In this document: in pieces, positions 1 through 7,295 of the stretch | Numbering within the stretch: the first letter of the stretch is position 1 | How the letters are laid out: every line of letters starts with the position of its first letter | From: Nitrospira sp. | Lineage (GTDB): Bacteria; Nitrospirota; Nitrospiria; Nitrospirales; Nitrospiraceae | NCBI GenBank assembly: GCA_025360665.1 | Contig: JANYBU010000239.1 | Coordinates: 1 to 15,489 of the forward strand | Direction: 5' to 3' | Length of the DNA: 15,489 nucleotides | Notes under the pieces: generated by a model | The model's input: the letters and a program-made list of their open reading frames with translations, nothing else | Database searches by the model: none | What the model was told of the DNA's origin: nothing | Translations under genes and position numbers: made by a program

Positions 1-141
1 GTGACCGATTTCACCACACGACATATGTTTGAGGATATGGCCAAAGACGTGGATCAACATATCGACTGGATCGAAACGCAATTGGAAACGATTAAGCAAG
101 TAGGGCTGGAGAACTATCTGGCAGAACAGATCAAAGCGTAA
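1..141 (+). CDS. bfr: Bacterioferritin, C-terminal fragment
   Basis: This is the last 46 residues of an iron-storage protein; the gene begins left of the window. Bacterioferritins form 24-subunit cytoplasmic cages that oxidise Fe(II) and store the mineral, with heme bound between subunits. The identifying stretch is the final helix: QHIDWIETQLETIK, then GLENYLAEQIKA and a TAA stop, which matches the usual Bfr ending (HIDWLETQL...GLxNYL). The His of QHIDW aligns with the ferroxidase ligand His130 of E. coli Bfr. Three residues earlier, where the ligand Glu127 should be, this protein has Val (KDVDQH). It may therefore be a subunit type with an incomplete ferroxidase site. An iron-store gene fits the iron-uptake locus further right. 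The family call is firm; the partial length prevents checking the other ligands. Confidence 0.85.
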   Translation: MTDFTTRHMFEDMAKDVDQHIDWIETQLETIKQVGLENYLAEQIKA

Positions 142-155
142 CGGTGCTCGTGTCA

Positions 156-173
156 GGCCTCCACCTCGAGGCC
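156..173. terminator. Hairpin between convergent genes, possible bidirectional terminator
   Basis: A perfect 6-bp inverted repeat, GGCCTC and GAGGCC with a 6-base loop, lies 14 bases after the bacterioferritin stop, in the gap between two convergent genes. No clear T-run follows on either strand, so intrinsic termination is only a suggestion. The rest of 142-245 shows nothing I recognise. Confidence 0.3.
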
Positions 174-245
174 GCTGGCTCACCGCGGATGCGGAGAACC
201 ACCGGCGATGAACATCGGACTCGATGGCTATGGCCGAGAGAGCTT

Positions 246-978
246 CTATTGTCCCATTGGTAAGGAGAAATGGACGACTCTGGCATCGTCATTATTCGTG
301 GGAGTCATCGCTGCAGTGTCAACGCCCTTCCACCCCACAGCCACCGCTTTTGTTTTATCGGGAGACAGCGCAAGTCCGAAGAGGGCATCAGTTGGACCGC
401 CTAGGTCTATAAGTACGACGCCATTACCATTAAGTCTTGTATCGCGCTGGCCATTGGGGGTGAGCAAGACCAGGGCTCCATCTTGTGTGGTGGCCGTTGG
501 TTTTCCCTGTCCCACGATCAAGACACCCTGATCCGGTAAAGTTTGTAGTGTTCGGCTGCGATCATCCTGACCGGCCACATCGATCACGGCCACGCCATTG
601 TTCCCATAGGTCTTATCTCATGTTCCCTCTGACAAGAATCTGGCGCTAATGATATCGACGGTTCCAGTTGACGTTTCCCGTCCATAGCCGGCGATCACAA
701 GGTTTTGCCCCTGCAAGGCTATGTCGTAAGCTTCAGCGACGGACGCAAGCAATGCCACGTTCAGCAATTTTTTCAAAAACTCGGATCGAATTGGCCGTTC
801 GAGAGCAGTCGGAACAGCACGGTCGTGACGACGTCGTTTGTTTCTCGGGTATGGCCACTCACAACGATCTTTCCATCAGGCTGCACGATTGCGGTGCGAG
901 GACTGTCGCCGCCTTGTTCGATATCCAGCGTGACGTGGCCGTCCGTTCCAAACGTTGTGCCCAGAGCGCCATTTGAGG
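246..978 (-). pseudogene. Delta-60 repeat lipoprotein, 3' part (downstream of IS30 insertion)
   Basis: This is the distal half of the gene whose 5' half is at 2044-2747. Reading away from the IS, it starts NGALGTTFGTDGHVTLDIEQ, then IVQPDGKIVVSGHT. These are delta-60 repeats (roughly 55-60 residues, D/G-rich, with a conserved FG..G turn and QPDGKIVVxG strand) that form beta-propeller-like surface domains. The reading frame ends at a TGA at 773-775, resumes in another frame (AYDIALQGQNLVIAGYG), meets a second in-frame TGA at 618-620, then runs open to its stop at 246 through DKTYGNNGVAVIDVAG and LVLLTPNGQRDTRLNGNG. So besides the IS there is at least one indel and one nonsense change. The terminal 115 residues alone form an ORF, but it has no reason to be translated. 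Function in these proteins is unknown; an extracytoplasmic binding or adhesion role is only a guess. Confidence 0.75.
975..978. repeat. Target-site duplication GAGG, left copy
   Basis: GAGG abuts the left end of the IS30 element and recurs at 2040-2043. Removing the IS and one copy rejoins the delta-60 frame as KLTS-NGAL, the spacing expected inside such a repeat. This supports a simple insertion with a 4-bp duplication. Confidence 0.7.
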
Positions 979-2039
979 GGCGGTTTCAAGTTCTAAGTGC
1001 AACGGGTGCATGAAGGCGCAGGTGCGCAGAGACTTCCAGGGGCGTCGCAACGTTGAGACATGTTCTCGGGCGCGTGTTCAGCCGATGGGCGCTGGCGTTC
1101 AACTCACGTTGCGTGTAGCCCGACAGGTCCGTGCCCGTGGGCAAGGACTGGCGCAACAGCCCGTTCGTGTTTGCATTGGTGCCGCGTGGCCAGGGGCTGT
1201 AGGGGTCGGCAAAGAAGATCTGGACCGCGCGGCGCTGGGCCAACTGCTCGTGTTCGGCCCTCTCGTTCCCTCGATCATCGGTCAGGGTTTTCCGCAGCAG
1301 GGCCGGCACAGGGCGAAGGTTGTTGGTAAAGCCCGCTCGGGCACTCGTGGCATCGGTCCCGTCCATCTTGGCCCGGAGCACCAGGCGTGTGGTCCGCTCC
1401 ACCCGGGTGCCGACCGCCGAGCCATTGCGGGCTCCCTTGATGAGATCGCCTTCCCAGTGGCCGGGCACGGTGCGGGGGGCCACCTCGACAGGACGCTCCG
1501 CGATCGGCGTCATATGGGGAATCTGGCTGCGGCGGTCTGTGCCTCGCGCTCGAGGCCGACGCGCCTGGTGTGCCTGCCGCCACGCGGCCAACCGTGCGCT
1601 CCGCAGCGTGCCGCGTGGCAACACATAGAGGGTCTCGGCCGAGAGCTGTGTCCGCATCTCGTCAGGATACGCGCGTTGGAGACGCCCGGCCATCTGCTCG
1701 GGCGAGTAGCCGTCAGTCCGCTGCGTCCGCACGTACTGCCACAGCCAGGGATCCAGCAGTGTGCGCGGTCGTCGTGGCTGACGAGCTCGGGCGGTCGCCA
1801 CCGTCTGGGCTGTGCAGGCACGATAGGGGGTGCGCATCGCATTGCGGGCGTGCTCGCGGCTCACGGTGCTGGGCGCTCGCCCCAACACCCTCGCCCTCGT
1901 CCGCAGCGACTCTCCTGGGGTCAGCCCCAGACTCAAGGTTTCACGTGCTTCGGCACTCATCTGTCGAGAGGATCTCGTTCGCCTGGCAACTCCGTAACCC
2001 CGCAGGGCCGGTAGTGTTGCACTTGGAGTGAGAACTCAA
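979..2039 (-). mobile_element. IS30-family insertion sequence, 1061 bp
   Basis: The element is bounded by imperfect inverted repeats of about 24-25 bp. The left end is 979-1003 and the right end 2016-2039; both finish inward with AAGTGCAAC, and roughly 60% of positions agree overall. It holds one long transposase ORF on the minus strand whose stop codon lies inside the left inverted repeat. It is flanked by GAGG direct repeats at 975-978 and 2040-2043. Length and single-ORF layout are normal for IS30 elements. It interrupts a delta-60 repeat lipoprotein gene in the same orientation. Confidence 0.85.
986..1960 (-). CDS. IS30-family transposase, probably inactive
   Basis: This would be a DDE transposase of 324 residues. 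Near the N-terminus LGRAPSTVSRE is the recognition helix of the HTH typical of IS30 enzymes. The catalytic core shows GHWEGDLIKG (first Asp), LTDDRGNE (second Asp), and FADPYSPWPRGTN followed by NTNGLLRQ. The third catalytic residue lies exactly 33 residues after the second Asp, where the family has Glu in GTNENTNG; here the codon is GCA, giving Ala. That should abolish transposition. The stretch SAETLYVLPRG also looks a few residues short against the usual form, which I recall as having an extra IYxAL-like segment. The ATG at 1960 may be internal: the frame is open upstream into the right inverted repeat without a standard start. Family assignment is firm; loss of activity is inferred. Confidence 0.85.
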   Translation of the reverse strand: MSAEARETLSLGLTPGESLRTRARVLGRAPSTVSREHARNAMRTPYRACTAQTVATARARQPRRPRTLLDPWLWQYVRTQRTDGYSPEQMAGRLQRAYPDEMRTQLSAETLYVLPRGTLRSARLAAWRQAHQARRPRARGTDRRSQIPHMTPIAERPVEVAPRTVPGHWEGDLIKGARNGSAVGTRVERTTRLVLRAKMDGTDATSARAGFTNNLRPVPALLRKTLTDDRGNERAEHEQLAQRRAVQIFFADPYSPWPRGTNANTNGLLRQSLPTGTDLSGYTQRELNASAHRLNTRPRTCLNVATPLEVSAHLRLHAPVALRT

Positions 2040-2043
2040 GAGG
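2040..2043. repeat. Target-site duplication GAGG, right copy
   Basis: This is the partner of the GAGG at 975-978, directly after the right inverted repeat of the IS30 element. Confidence 0.7.
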
Positions 2044-2747
2044 TTAATTTCACTACCGCGTAATCGATGTCTGTGCGACCCGCTCCATCGCCGAGTGTTC
2101 CACCGACCACCAAGAGACCGTCTTCGGGCAGCAGTGTCAGTCCCCATGATGTATCGCCTCTAAAGGCTGTGCCAGAGACAACCCCGGTGCTGAGATCGAG
2201 ACGCACAACCCCATTGACCCCGAACGTCGGATCCAACTTTCCTGTGGCATCGAAACGGACCACTGCAATGTCGGTATCCCGTGCCGCATCCCCAGTCGCA
2301 GTCGGATCGTGCTCGACAGGTCCGGCAATCACGACTTTTCCTCCGGACTGTACCACCACGCCTCGTGCGAACTCCAATGTCTTTCCGCCCACAGCCACGT
2401 TGACTGTGGTGATGCCACCCTGGCCAAACGAAGTATCCAAGCTGCCTGTCGGACCGAGACGCGCCAATGCCATGCGGCGATCTCCGTTGGTGGTGTCGAA
2501 TCCCGCAGCGTAGTACCGTTCCCCTGTGCTGCCGACCACGGTTTGAAAGCGGTCTGCTTCCGTTGTCGAAATGGGTATCGCCATTACTGTATTGTTCAGC
2601 GTGGATGGGGGTGGTGGATGGACTTGGAGCCTGCGTGGCATCATCTCCCGAGCACCCTGCGAAGATGAGGGCCGAGTCCGTCAAGGCTACACGTAGCACA
2701 GAGCGGAGCTGACCATAGGGTCTCTCTATCGAAGATACTGACTTCAT
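2044..2747 (-). pseudogene. Delta-60 repeat lipoprotein, 5' part (interrupted by IS30)
   Basis: The ATG at 2747 is preceded by CAGGAG seven bases upstream, a good ribosome binding site. The first 33 residues end in a lipobox-like LIFAGC followed by SGDDATQAPSPSTTP, which suggests an exported lipoprotein with a flexible linker; the hydrophobic stretch is weak (VLRVALTDSALIFAG). A +1-type frame change near 2590 then leads into the repeat frame: RFQTVVGSTGERYYAAGFDT, LARLGPTGSLDTSFGQGG, VVVQSGGKVVIAG, VVRFDATGKLDPTFGVNGVV, LTLLPEDGLLVVGG and YAVVKLTS. These are delta-60 repeats with the D.SFG/D.TFG turn. The repeat frame is cut by the IS30 element just after KLTS and continues at 978 on the other side. 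The damage (early frameshift, IS, later stops) makes it a pseudogene unless the indels are read errors. The substrate or partner of the intact protein is unknown. Confidence 0.75.
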
Positions 2748-3681
2748 GTTCGATCTCCTGTATGGCGATGCTCAGTGTGAACGCATCGCAGTGATTGTGA
2801 ATATAAGGCCCTGTGTTCGCCCTCACCGTTTGAGGGCCTCGGATCTGTCCGATCGTCACATCGTCATATCCGCGACCTCCTTCCTTGCTTGAAACATTCC
2901 TGTCATGGGCACCTGCCAGACGTTGATCTGAACTCCGTGAATAGTGCGGTGTCGCCGTATGTCCGCCACATGCCATATTCGTTGGATGGATCCGTTGTGT
3001 TCTTCAGCGTGAGTCCACATGGAGAAACACAAAATCCCATGGTCGTCGGACAACCATGGGCTCTGGACGTCACGTCCTTTGGCTTCGCCAATCCTGAGAC
3101 AAATGAATCAGGAAGGGCTGCACAATTGAAAAAATGAGCGGGGAGCCTCAGGAAGACGAAAGGTTTCCGTTCGCGGAGTGGGAGGACACGATCATTCCTT
3201 CTCCGCTGTGCCGGTGTTTCGGGCGCCGGCTGAGCATTCTTAGTTGGCCTGAGTTTACCTAGTGATAGTCCTTGCTCAACAATTTGAGCGAATGCCACAA
3301 GAGAGGCGACGTCACCGATTATGAGCGCGATACTTCGAGATCGCACATTTTTCCTGCCTTTACCCTGCCTCGATTGAATCGCTGGCTTGTTCTGCAGCAT
3401 CTGTTTGGTTTGTGCCTCGCCGGCCTTTTCCAGTAGCTTCCTCCTGACCCGTTTCGTCTCCACCACGAATCGTCCTGCTTGTGCAGCGTAGGGGTGTCGG
3501 CGATCACTTTTGCCTCTCCCGCGAATGCAACGCGGTTGTTTCCGAGACTTTCTTCTCGTCGATCACACAGCTGGACATCAGCTCAGTCGCCAGCAGACAA
3601 TCCCAATCCGAGTTGTCCGAGCAACTCTCCAGAGGACTGATGATGGCTTCATCTATACTGCACCAGTGGATTGCGGGGCAT
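2748..3681. other. About 930 bp without a convincing gene
   Basis: Several minus-strand frames are open here. The longest covers 2903-3466 and starts VETKRVRRKLLEKAGE. None has a recognisable domain, and the larger ones lack a ribosome binding site. A 65-codon minus-strand frame at 2856-3053 (HAEEHNGSIQRIWHV...) has protein-like composition but starts only at TTG and matches nothing I know. The stretch also holds a perfect 8-bp-arm palindrome at 3036-3060. It may be the remnant of decayed genes plus the leader of the delta-60 lipoprotein. Confidence 0.4.
3036..3060. repeat. Inverted repeat (hairpin) CCCATGGT / ACCATGGG
   Basis: Two perfect 8-base arms are separated by 9 bases. There is no T-run on either side, so it does not look like an intrinsic terminator. 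It lies about 290 bases upstream of the delta-60 lipoprotein start. Function is unknown; it could be a regulator site or chance. Confidence 0.35.
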
Positions 3682-3903
3682 TCATGGCAGTCCCTTCAGG
3701 ATGGTTTTTGGCTTTCGTATCCCAGTGATGTGATTGCGTAGGCGTTGCAGATGACGCTGTCGCCGACTTTGGGTCGATTTCCAATATCTTGGCCCAGCGA
3801 TGCACGAGACAGAACAGGGCTGACAGAAGCCGGTCTTACTTCTGACAGTGATCAGTCTTCCACAGGTGTGACAGAGTCTAATGGGGTTGCTACGGGAGCT
3901 CAC
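3682..3903 (-). CDS. Small putative zinc-ribbon protein, 73 residues
   Basis: The GTG at 3903 is preceded by AGGAAGGAG eight bases upstream, one of the best ribosome binding sites in the window, and this decides the start. Near the N-terminus two CxxC knuckles are visible: LCHTCGRLITVRSK and then GFCQPCSVSC. The arrangement (CxxC, about 13 residues, CxxC) is that of a small zinc ribbon. The C-terminal half is basic (SRRQRHLQRLRNH), which would suit nucleic-acid binding. The first codons overlap the end of the TPR-like ORF by 14 bases, so the two may be translated together. No specific family is recognised. The Cys pattern and binding site favour a real gene, but the short length leaves chance possible. 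Confidence 0.45.
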   Translation of the reverse strand: MSSRSNPIRLCHTCGRLITVRSKTGFCQPCSVSCIAGPRYWKSTQSRRQRHLQRLRNHITGIRKPKTILKGLP

Positions 3904-4681
3904 GGTGTATTCTCCTTCCTAGACTGGACATGCGGTGCAAAGAACGCTTTGCCACGAGTGCGGATTTCTCGAGTCCTGGTCCTGATTCGACTGCCTGTGC
4001 TGCCGGACTAGTGCGCAGGATCAATGCTTTCTCCTGGACGGCTGTTGTGATCCATAGCTTGTGTGACGTGTGCCGCTTCCTGTGCGGATACCCGGTGCCC
4101 GCAGTGCCGCCTCTGTGCTTTCCTTTGAACGAGGAATAGAGATCGATGGCGCGCGGCTTCTCGGTTGTGTCTTCATCGCCGTCCTGTTCGCCCAACACCG
4201 TGCCTGGTCCATTGTGTTTGCTGGGTTGAGCGTGGTTCAGCTCGATGGCGGGTTGGACATGTTGCTTGGCGACAGGGAGTATCTGTTTGGGGTGTTCGAG
4301 ATCGGCTAGTCGTTCAGGATCGGCCATGGATCGAAGGAGCACCAGGCTAAGGTAGTGGGCCCAGGCATCGGGCTTGATTTTCAAAGCGGCTCCTAAAGCG
4401 ACGATGGCCGCTACGTTTTTCCACAGAAATAAGTGGGCCTCGCCGAGCAAGCACAGCGAGGTGGGTCGGTCTGGCAAGATGTTGTGCGCTTCCTTGAGCA
4501 ATGGTACAGCATCGACAGCACACTTCCGCTTCTGCGCATTGCGCAGGAGGTATCCGGCAGAGATCGTGAGGATTTCTGACCGGACAATCGGGTCCTTTTG
4601 GGCCTTCTCCAGGGCTGCCTGAAGGACTTGATCGGCCACTGGATTGTGAAAATTTAAATTCATGACGAGTGACTTCTGCAC
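3890..4681 (-). CDS. TPR-like hypothetical protein, probably 5'-truncated
   Basis: The annotated part is 263 residues from the GTG at 4681. Residues about 45-125 look like two helical-hairpin repeats of TPR type: AVPLLKEAHNILPDRPTS, then LCLLGEAHLF and AIVALGAALKIKPDAWAH, with the small-residue spacing and Pro at the repeat end usual for TPRs. The C-terminal half (from about 140) is polar, rich in His, Lys, Glu and Ser, and not recognisable; a hidden frameshift there is possible. The same frame stays open upstream to a TAG at 4856-4858 and reads like protein (GNITIRRLDAFGEL, then NDRNFEEIVQKS), but contains no ATG, GTG or TTG. The true N-terminus may therefore have been lost. No signal peptide is seen in what remains. 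TPR domains mediate protein-protein contacts; no partner can be named. Confidence 0.5.
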   Translation of the reverse strand: MQKSLVMNLNFHNPVADQVLQAALEKAQKDPIVRSEILTISAGYLLRNAQKRKCAVDAVPLLKEAHNILPDRPTSLCLLGEAHLFLWKNVAAIVALGAALKIKPDAWAHYLSLVLLRSMADPERLADLEHPKQILPVAKQHVQPAIELNHAQPSKHNGPGTVLGEQDGDEDTTEKPRAIDLYSSFKGKHRGGTAGTGYPHRKRHTSHKLWITTAVQEKALILRTSPAAQAVESGPGLEKSALVAKRSLHRMSSLGRRIHRELP

Positions 4682-4933
4682 GATCTCCTCGAAGTTGCGG
4701 TCATTACCGGCTGTAAGTTCTCCGAAAGCATCAAGCCGGCGGATGGTGATATTGCCACGCCGGGACCCAAATCCAGCGATAGGCCCTTGATGTGGCGTTC
4801 TCTTCTCATCGTCGGCTTGTAACCCCGATGTTCTTCTTTCCCGCTGTATGCTTGTCTACTGGTGGTAGCTGGGGTATGCGCTTTGCAGACTACGCTTCAC
4901 GTTTCCCCACCCATGTTCCTCTAGCCTGAGGCT

Positions 4934-7000
4934 CTACATCGCCATCCGCATGCCCACGTAGTAGAGATGCTGACCTTCCAAAGGGAAGGAGGTACTGACT
5001 GGGACTCGAGACTCTGTAATATTGTCGGCTCCATCATATACGTCGATACCATTCTTCAGCGTTCTTGAAAGGCGCATATCAACTTGGACGTTTGAAGGCG
5101 CCAGTTCGCTCGGGTTCCGATCGATGCGGCCGTTCCCATTGGCATCGGTGAATCCGAATGAGGAGAAGTAGCGAACGCGTGTTGTGAAGTTCCATCCCTC
5201 GTAGGTGACGTTCATCCTTCCTTTCCACGCGTGCCGAGAGCGATTGAAGAGATAGTGCCCGGTATTGTCGTCTTTGGTGTCGAGATTCATATAGCCCGTT
5301 TCCAGGTAGAGCCAATCGACCGGCCTTGCTCCTGCCTCCAACTCAAAGCCTTGGCTCGTTGCGGCTGCGACGTTCTGTGGCGAAAAGCAATTAGCCGCTG
5401 CGATGCCCGGTAGATTTGCGAGTTCAGCTGCAGGACAGGTTCCACCGACGAATTGAATGAGATTGCTGATCTCATGACGAAAGAGCGATGCGCCGATCTT
5501 GGCTCGTTCGAAATAGTATTCGAGATTTCCGGTGTAGCTCGTCGATTTTTCAGGCGACAGATTGGGATTGCCGACGATACCTGCGAAGCCTCCTTCGATG
5601 AACGACGAACTGAGTTCATCCACTCGAGGGCTTCGGAAGCCGCGGATATAGGTAAATTGTCCTCTGAAGTCGCCGGGTTTGATGAGAAGGGTCGTTTGAG
5701 GACTCTAGGACCCACCGGCTTCGCTGTTCGTGGTGTAGCGGCTGCCGAGGACTAGATCCATCCAGGGCAGCACCGAGATCTCATCTTGGAACCACCCGGC
5801 GGATTCTGTGAGGTGACGGATCGTACTTCCGTTGACAAAATTCTGCCCACGGATCTTCCGAATATCGTGCTCGCCACCCACGGTCAGCAGATGCTGCTGC
5901 CCGATTTGTCTTGTATACTGGAACTGCGGCTCCCAGAGTTCTTGCGTAAACCTCGATATCCGATTCTGGACCCCGCTGCTCAAAATATTGGTTCGGGAGT
6001 CATTTTGAAATGTCTGATGGTGGCCCCACAGCGTGAATGTCGAGACCGCATCGGGGTTCCAATCCCAACGGAGCACGGTCTGAGCGCGTTCGTTGTTGCT
6101 TCTGGTCTCGGTTCGCGTGGATGCAGCGGTAGTGCCCCCGCGACTCACCCGATCATCGTCGGTGTAGTGAGTGTAGAGAGAGAGTTTGGCAGAATGAGAA
6201 ATATCATAATCGAAATTTCCGCTCACAGTTTTGGTAGAAAAGTTTGGGTCTCCGTTTGTGGCAGGAGTATTCTGTGTGTAGTCAACCCCATCAGATTTGG
6301 AGACGCCACCTGAGAGGTACCCGCCGAATTTTCCATCGGCGCTGCGGAATTCCGGCGCGGCGAATGCTGTCACGGTGTTGAAGCGGCCGTACTGGCCGAT
6401 GAGAGTTGCGCCAACCGGCTGCGTTGCTTTCTTTGTGCGGATATTGATGACCCCTCCGATAGCGTCGCTTCCGTACTGCACAGCAGCTCCGCCCTTAACG
6501 ATTTCGAGAGACTCGATTTCAGGTGAGGCCAGCAAGTCTCTGGTGAATGTTGCGCCCTCTATCGAACCGATAAGTTCTTGCCCATTGATCAGAAAGAGCG
6601 TGTGTTTACTGTCAAGACCCTGAATTTGGAAGGTTTGGAATCCACCCGCACTGCGGCGTAACTCAATGGCTGGAACGTCTTGTAAGACTTGCCGAATATT
6701 TGTTGCTCCGGCTTGTTCCAACATTTTTCCCGTGATCCGTTCGATTTCAACTGGGGAGTCCTTCTGCGCGTGAGGGGTCCACGTACCGGTAATGACGATG
6801 TCGTCGACTCGGAGGCCGTTTTTAGATGAAGATGGTAATGCAGGAGATTTTGGTTGTGCGGAGTCCTCCTCTGAGGAAGCAATGGCCGCCTTCGGTGTTT
6901 CTTCTGCCGCATGTACCCACTCAGTTTGCAGGAGTACGATAGCCAATACGGAGAGGAATGTTTGGGTGAACGAGAATCGGTTCTTCTCATATCTGTTCAT
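4934..7000 (-). pseudogene. TonB-dependent outer-membrane receptor with in-frame TAG
   Basis: This is an outer-membrane beta-barrel receptor for energised uptake of a metal chelate, heme or corrinoid. ATG 7000 has AAGGA seven bases upstream and opens a signal peptide ending near WVHAAEE. A TonB-box-like DDIVITG lies at about 66-72. The plug domain runs about 80-190 and ends with the classic VKGGAAVQYGSDAIGGVINI. The barrel follows. At codon 432 (5705-5707) there is a TAG stop; the same frame then continues without any indel through TYIRGFRSPRVDELS and GNPNLSPEKS to a TGA at 4934, ending GMRMAM. FRxP and NPNL boxes are known from heme/hemoglobin receptors, but also occur in BtuB/CirA-like ones, and no His lies between them here. 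As read, only the plug and about half the barrel would be made, so it is called a pseudogene; one base change (for example CAG to TAG) explains it. It is the last gene of the Fur-box-linked tonB group. Confidence 0.85.
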
Positions 7001-7295
7001 GTAGGCGTCCTTGTCTTGCTCTGTTGAAATAGTGGAATGTGTGTCAATCTCAGGAACCAGCGGAGCGCTTATCGCTGACTCTTGCCATCCAGGAGTCATT
7101 TGCATAAGGCGAATTTCTTGCGACGACTGGGCGACATTGCCACCTTCGCATCCGTATCTTGGTTGGTCGTGCCCCGTATTTCTTAGTCAATCAGATGATG
7201 CTTCTTGGCACGGTATTTTTCATCCCGCCTCACAGCGGCAACTCCAACGACCGCTATTGAGGTGAGGCTGCTTCGCACACCAGGGTACGATTGCC
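7001..7295 (-). other. 295-bp intercistronic gap with hairpin
   Basis: The gap separates the chelatase-like gene from the receptor. It holds a stem at 7227-7268: outer arms GCCTCAC/GTGAGGC (7 of 7) and inner arms AGCGG/CCGCT (5 of 5), with a 6-base bulge on one side and a 12-base loop. No T-run follows on the minus strand, so it is more likely an mRNA processing or stability element than a terminator. I looked for a cobalamin riboswitch and did not find its conserved boxes. Confidence 0.5.

Noticed and set aside
1010..2014. Long plus-strand ORF of 334 codons across the IS30 element
   Set aside because: It is the antisense shadow of the GC-rich transposase gene, with Arg/Gly/Pro-heavy text and no domain.
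2903..3466. Minus-strand ORF of 187 codons
   Set aside because: No recognised domain, no ribosome binding site at its GTG, and composition changes along its length; kept only as unexplained sequence.
5705..5707. Programmed recoding of TAG (for example pyrrolysine)
   Set aside because: No downstream recoding element is visible and neighbouring genes carry ordinary lesions, so mutation or error is simpler.
7001..7295. Cobalamin riboswitch before the receptor
   Set aside because: The expected conserved boxes are absent in this gap despite the cobalt-chelatase-like neighbour.
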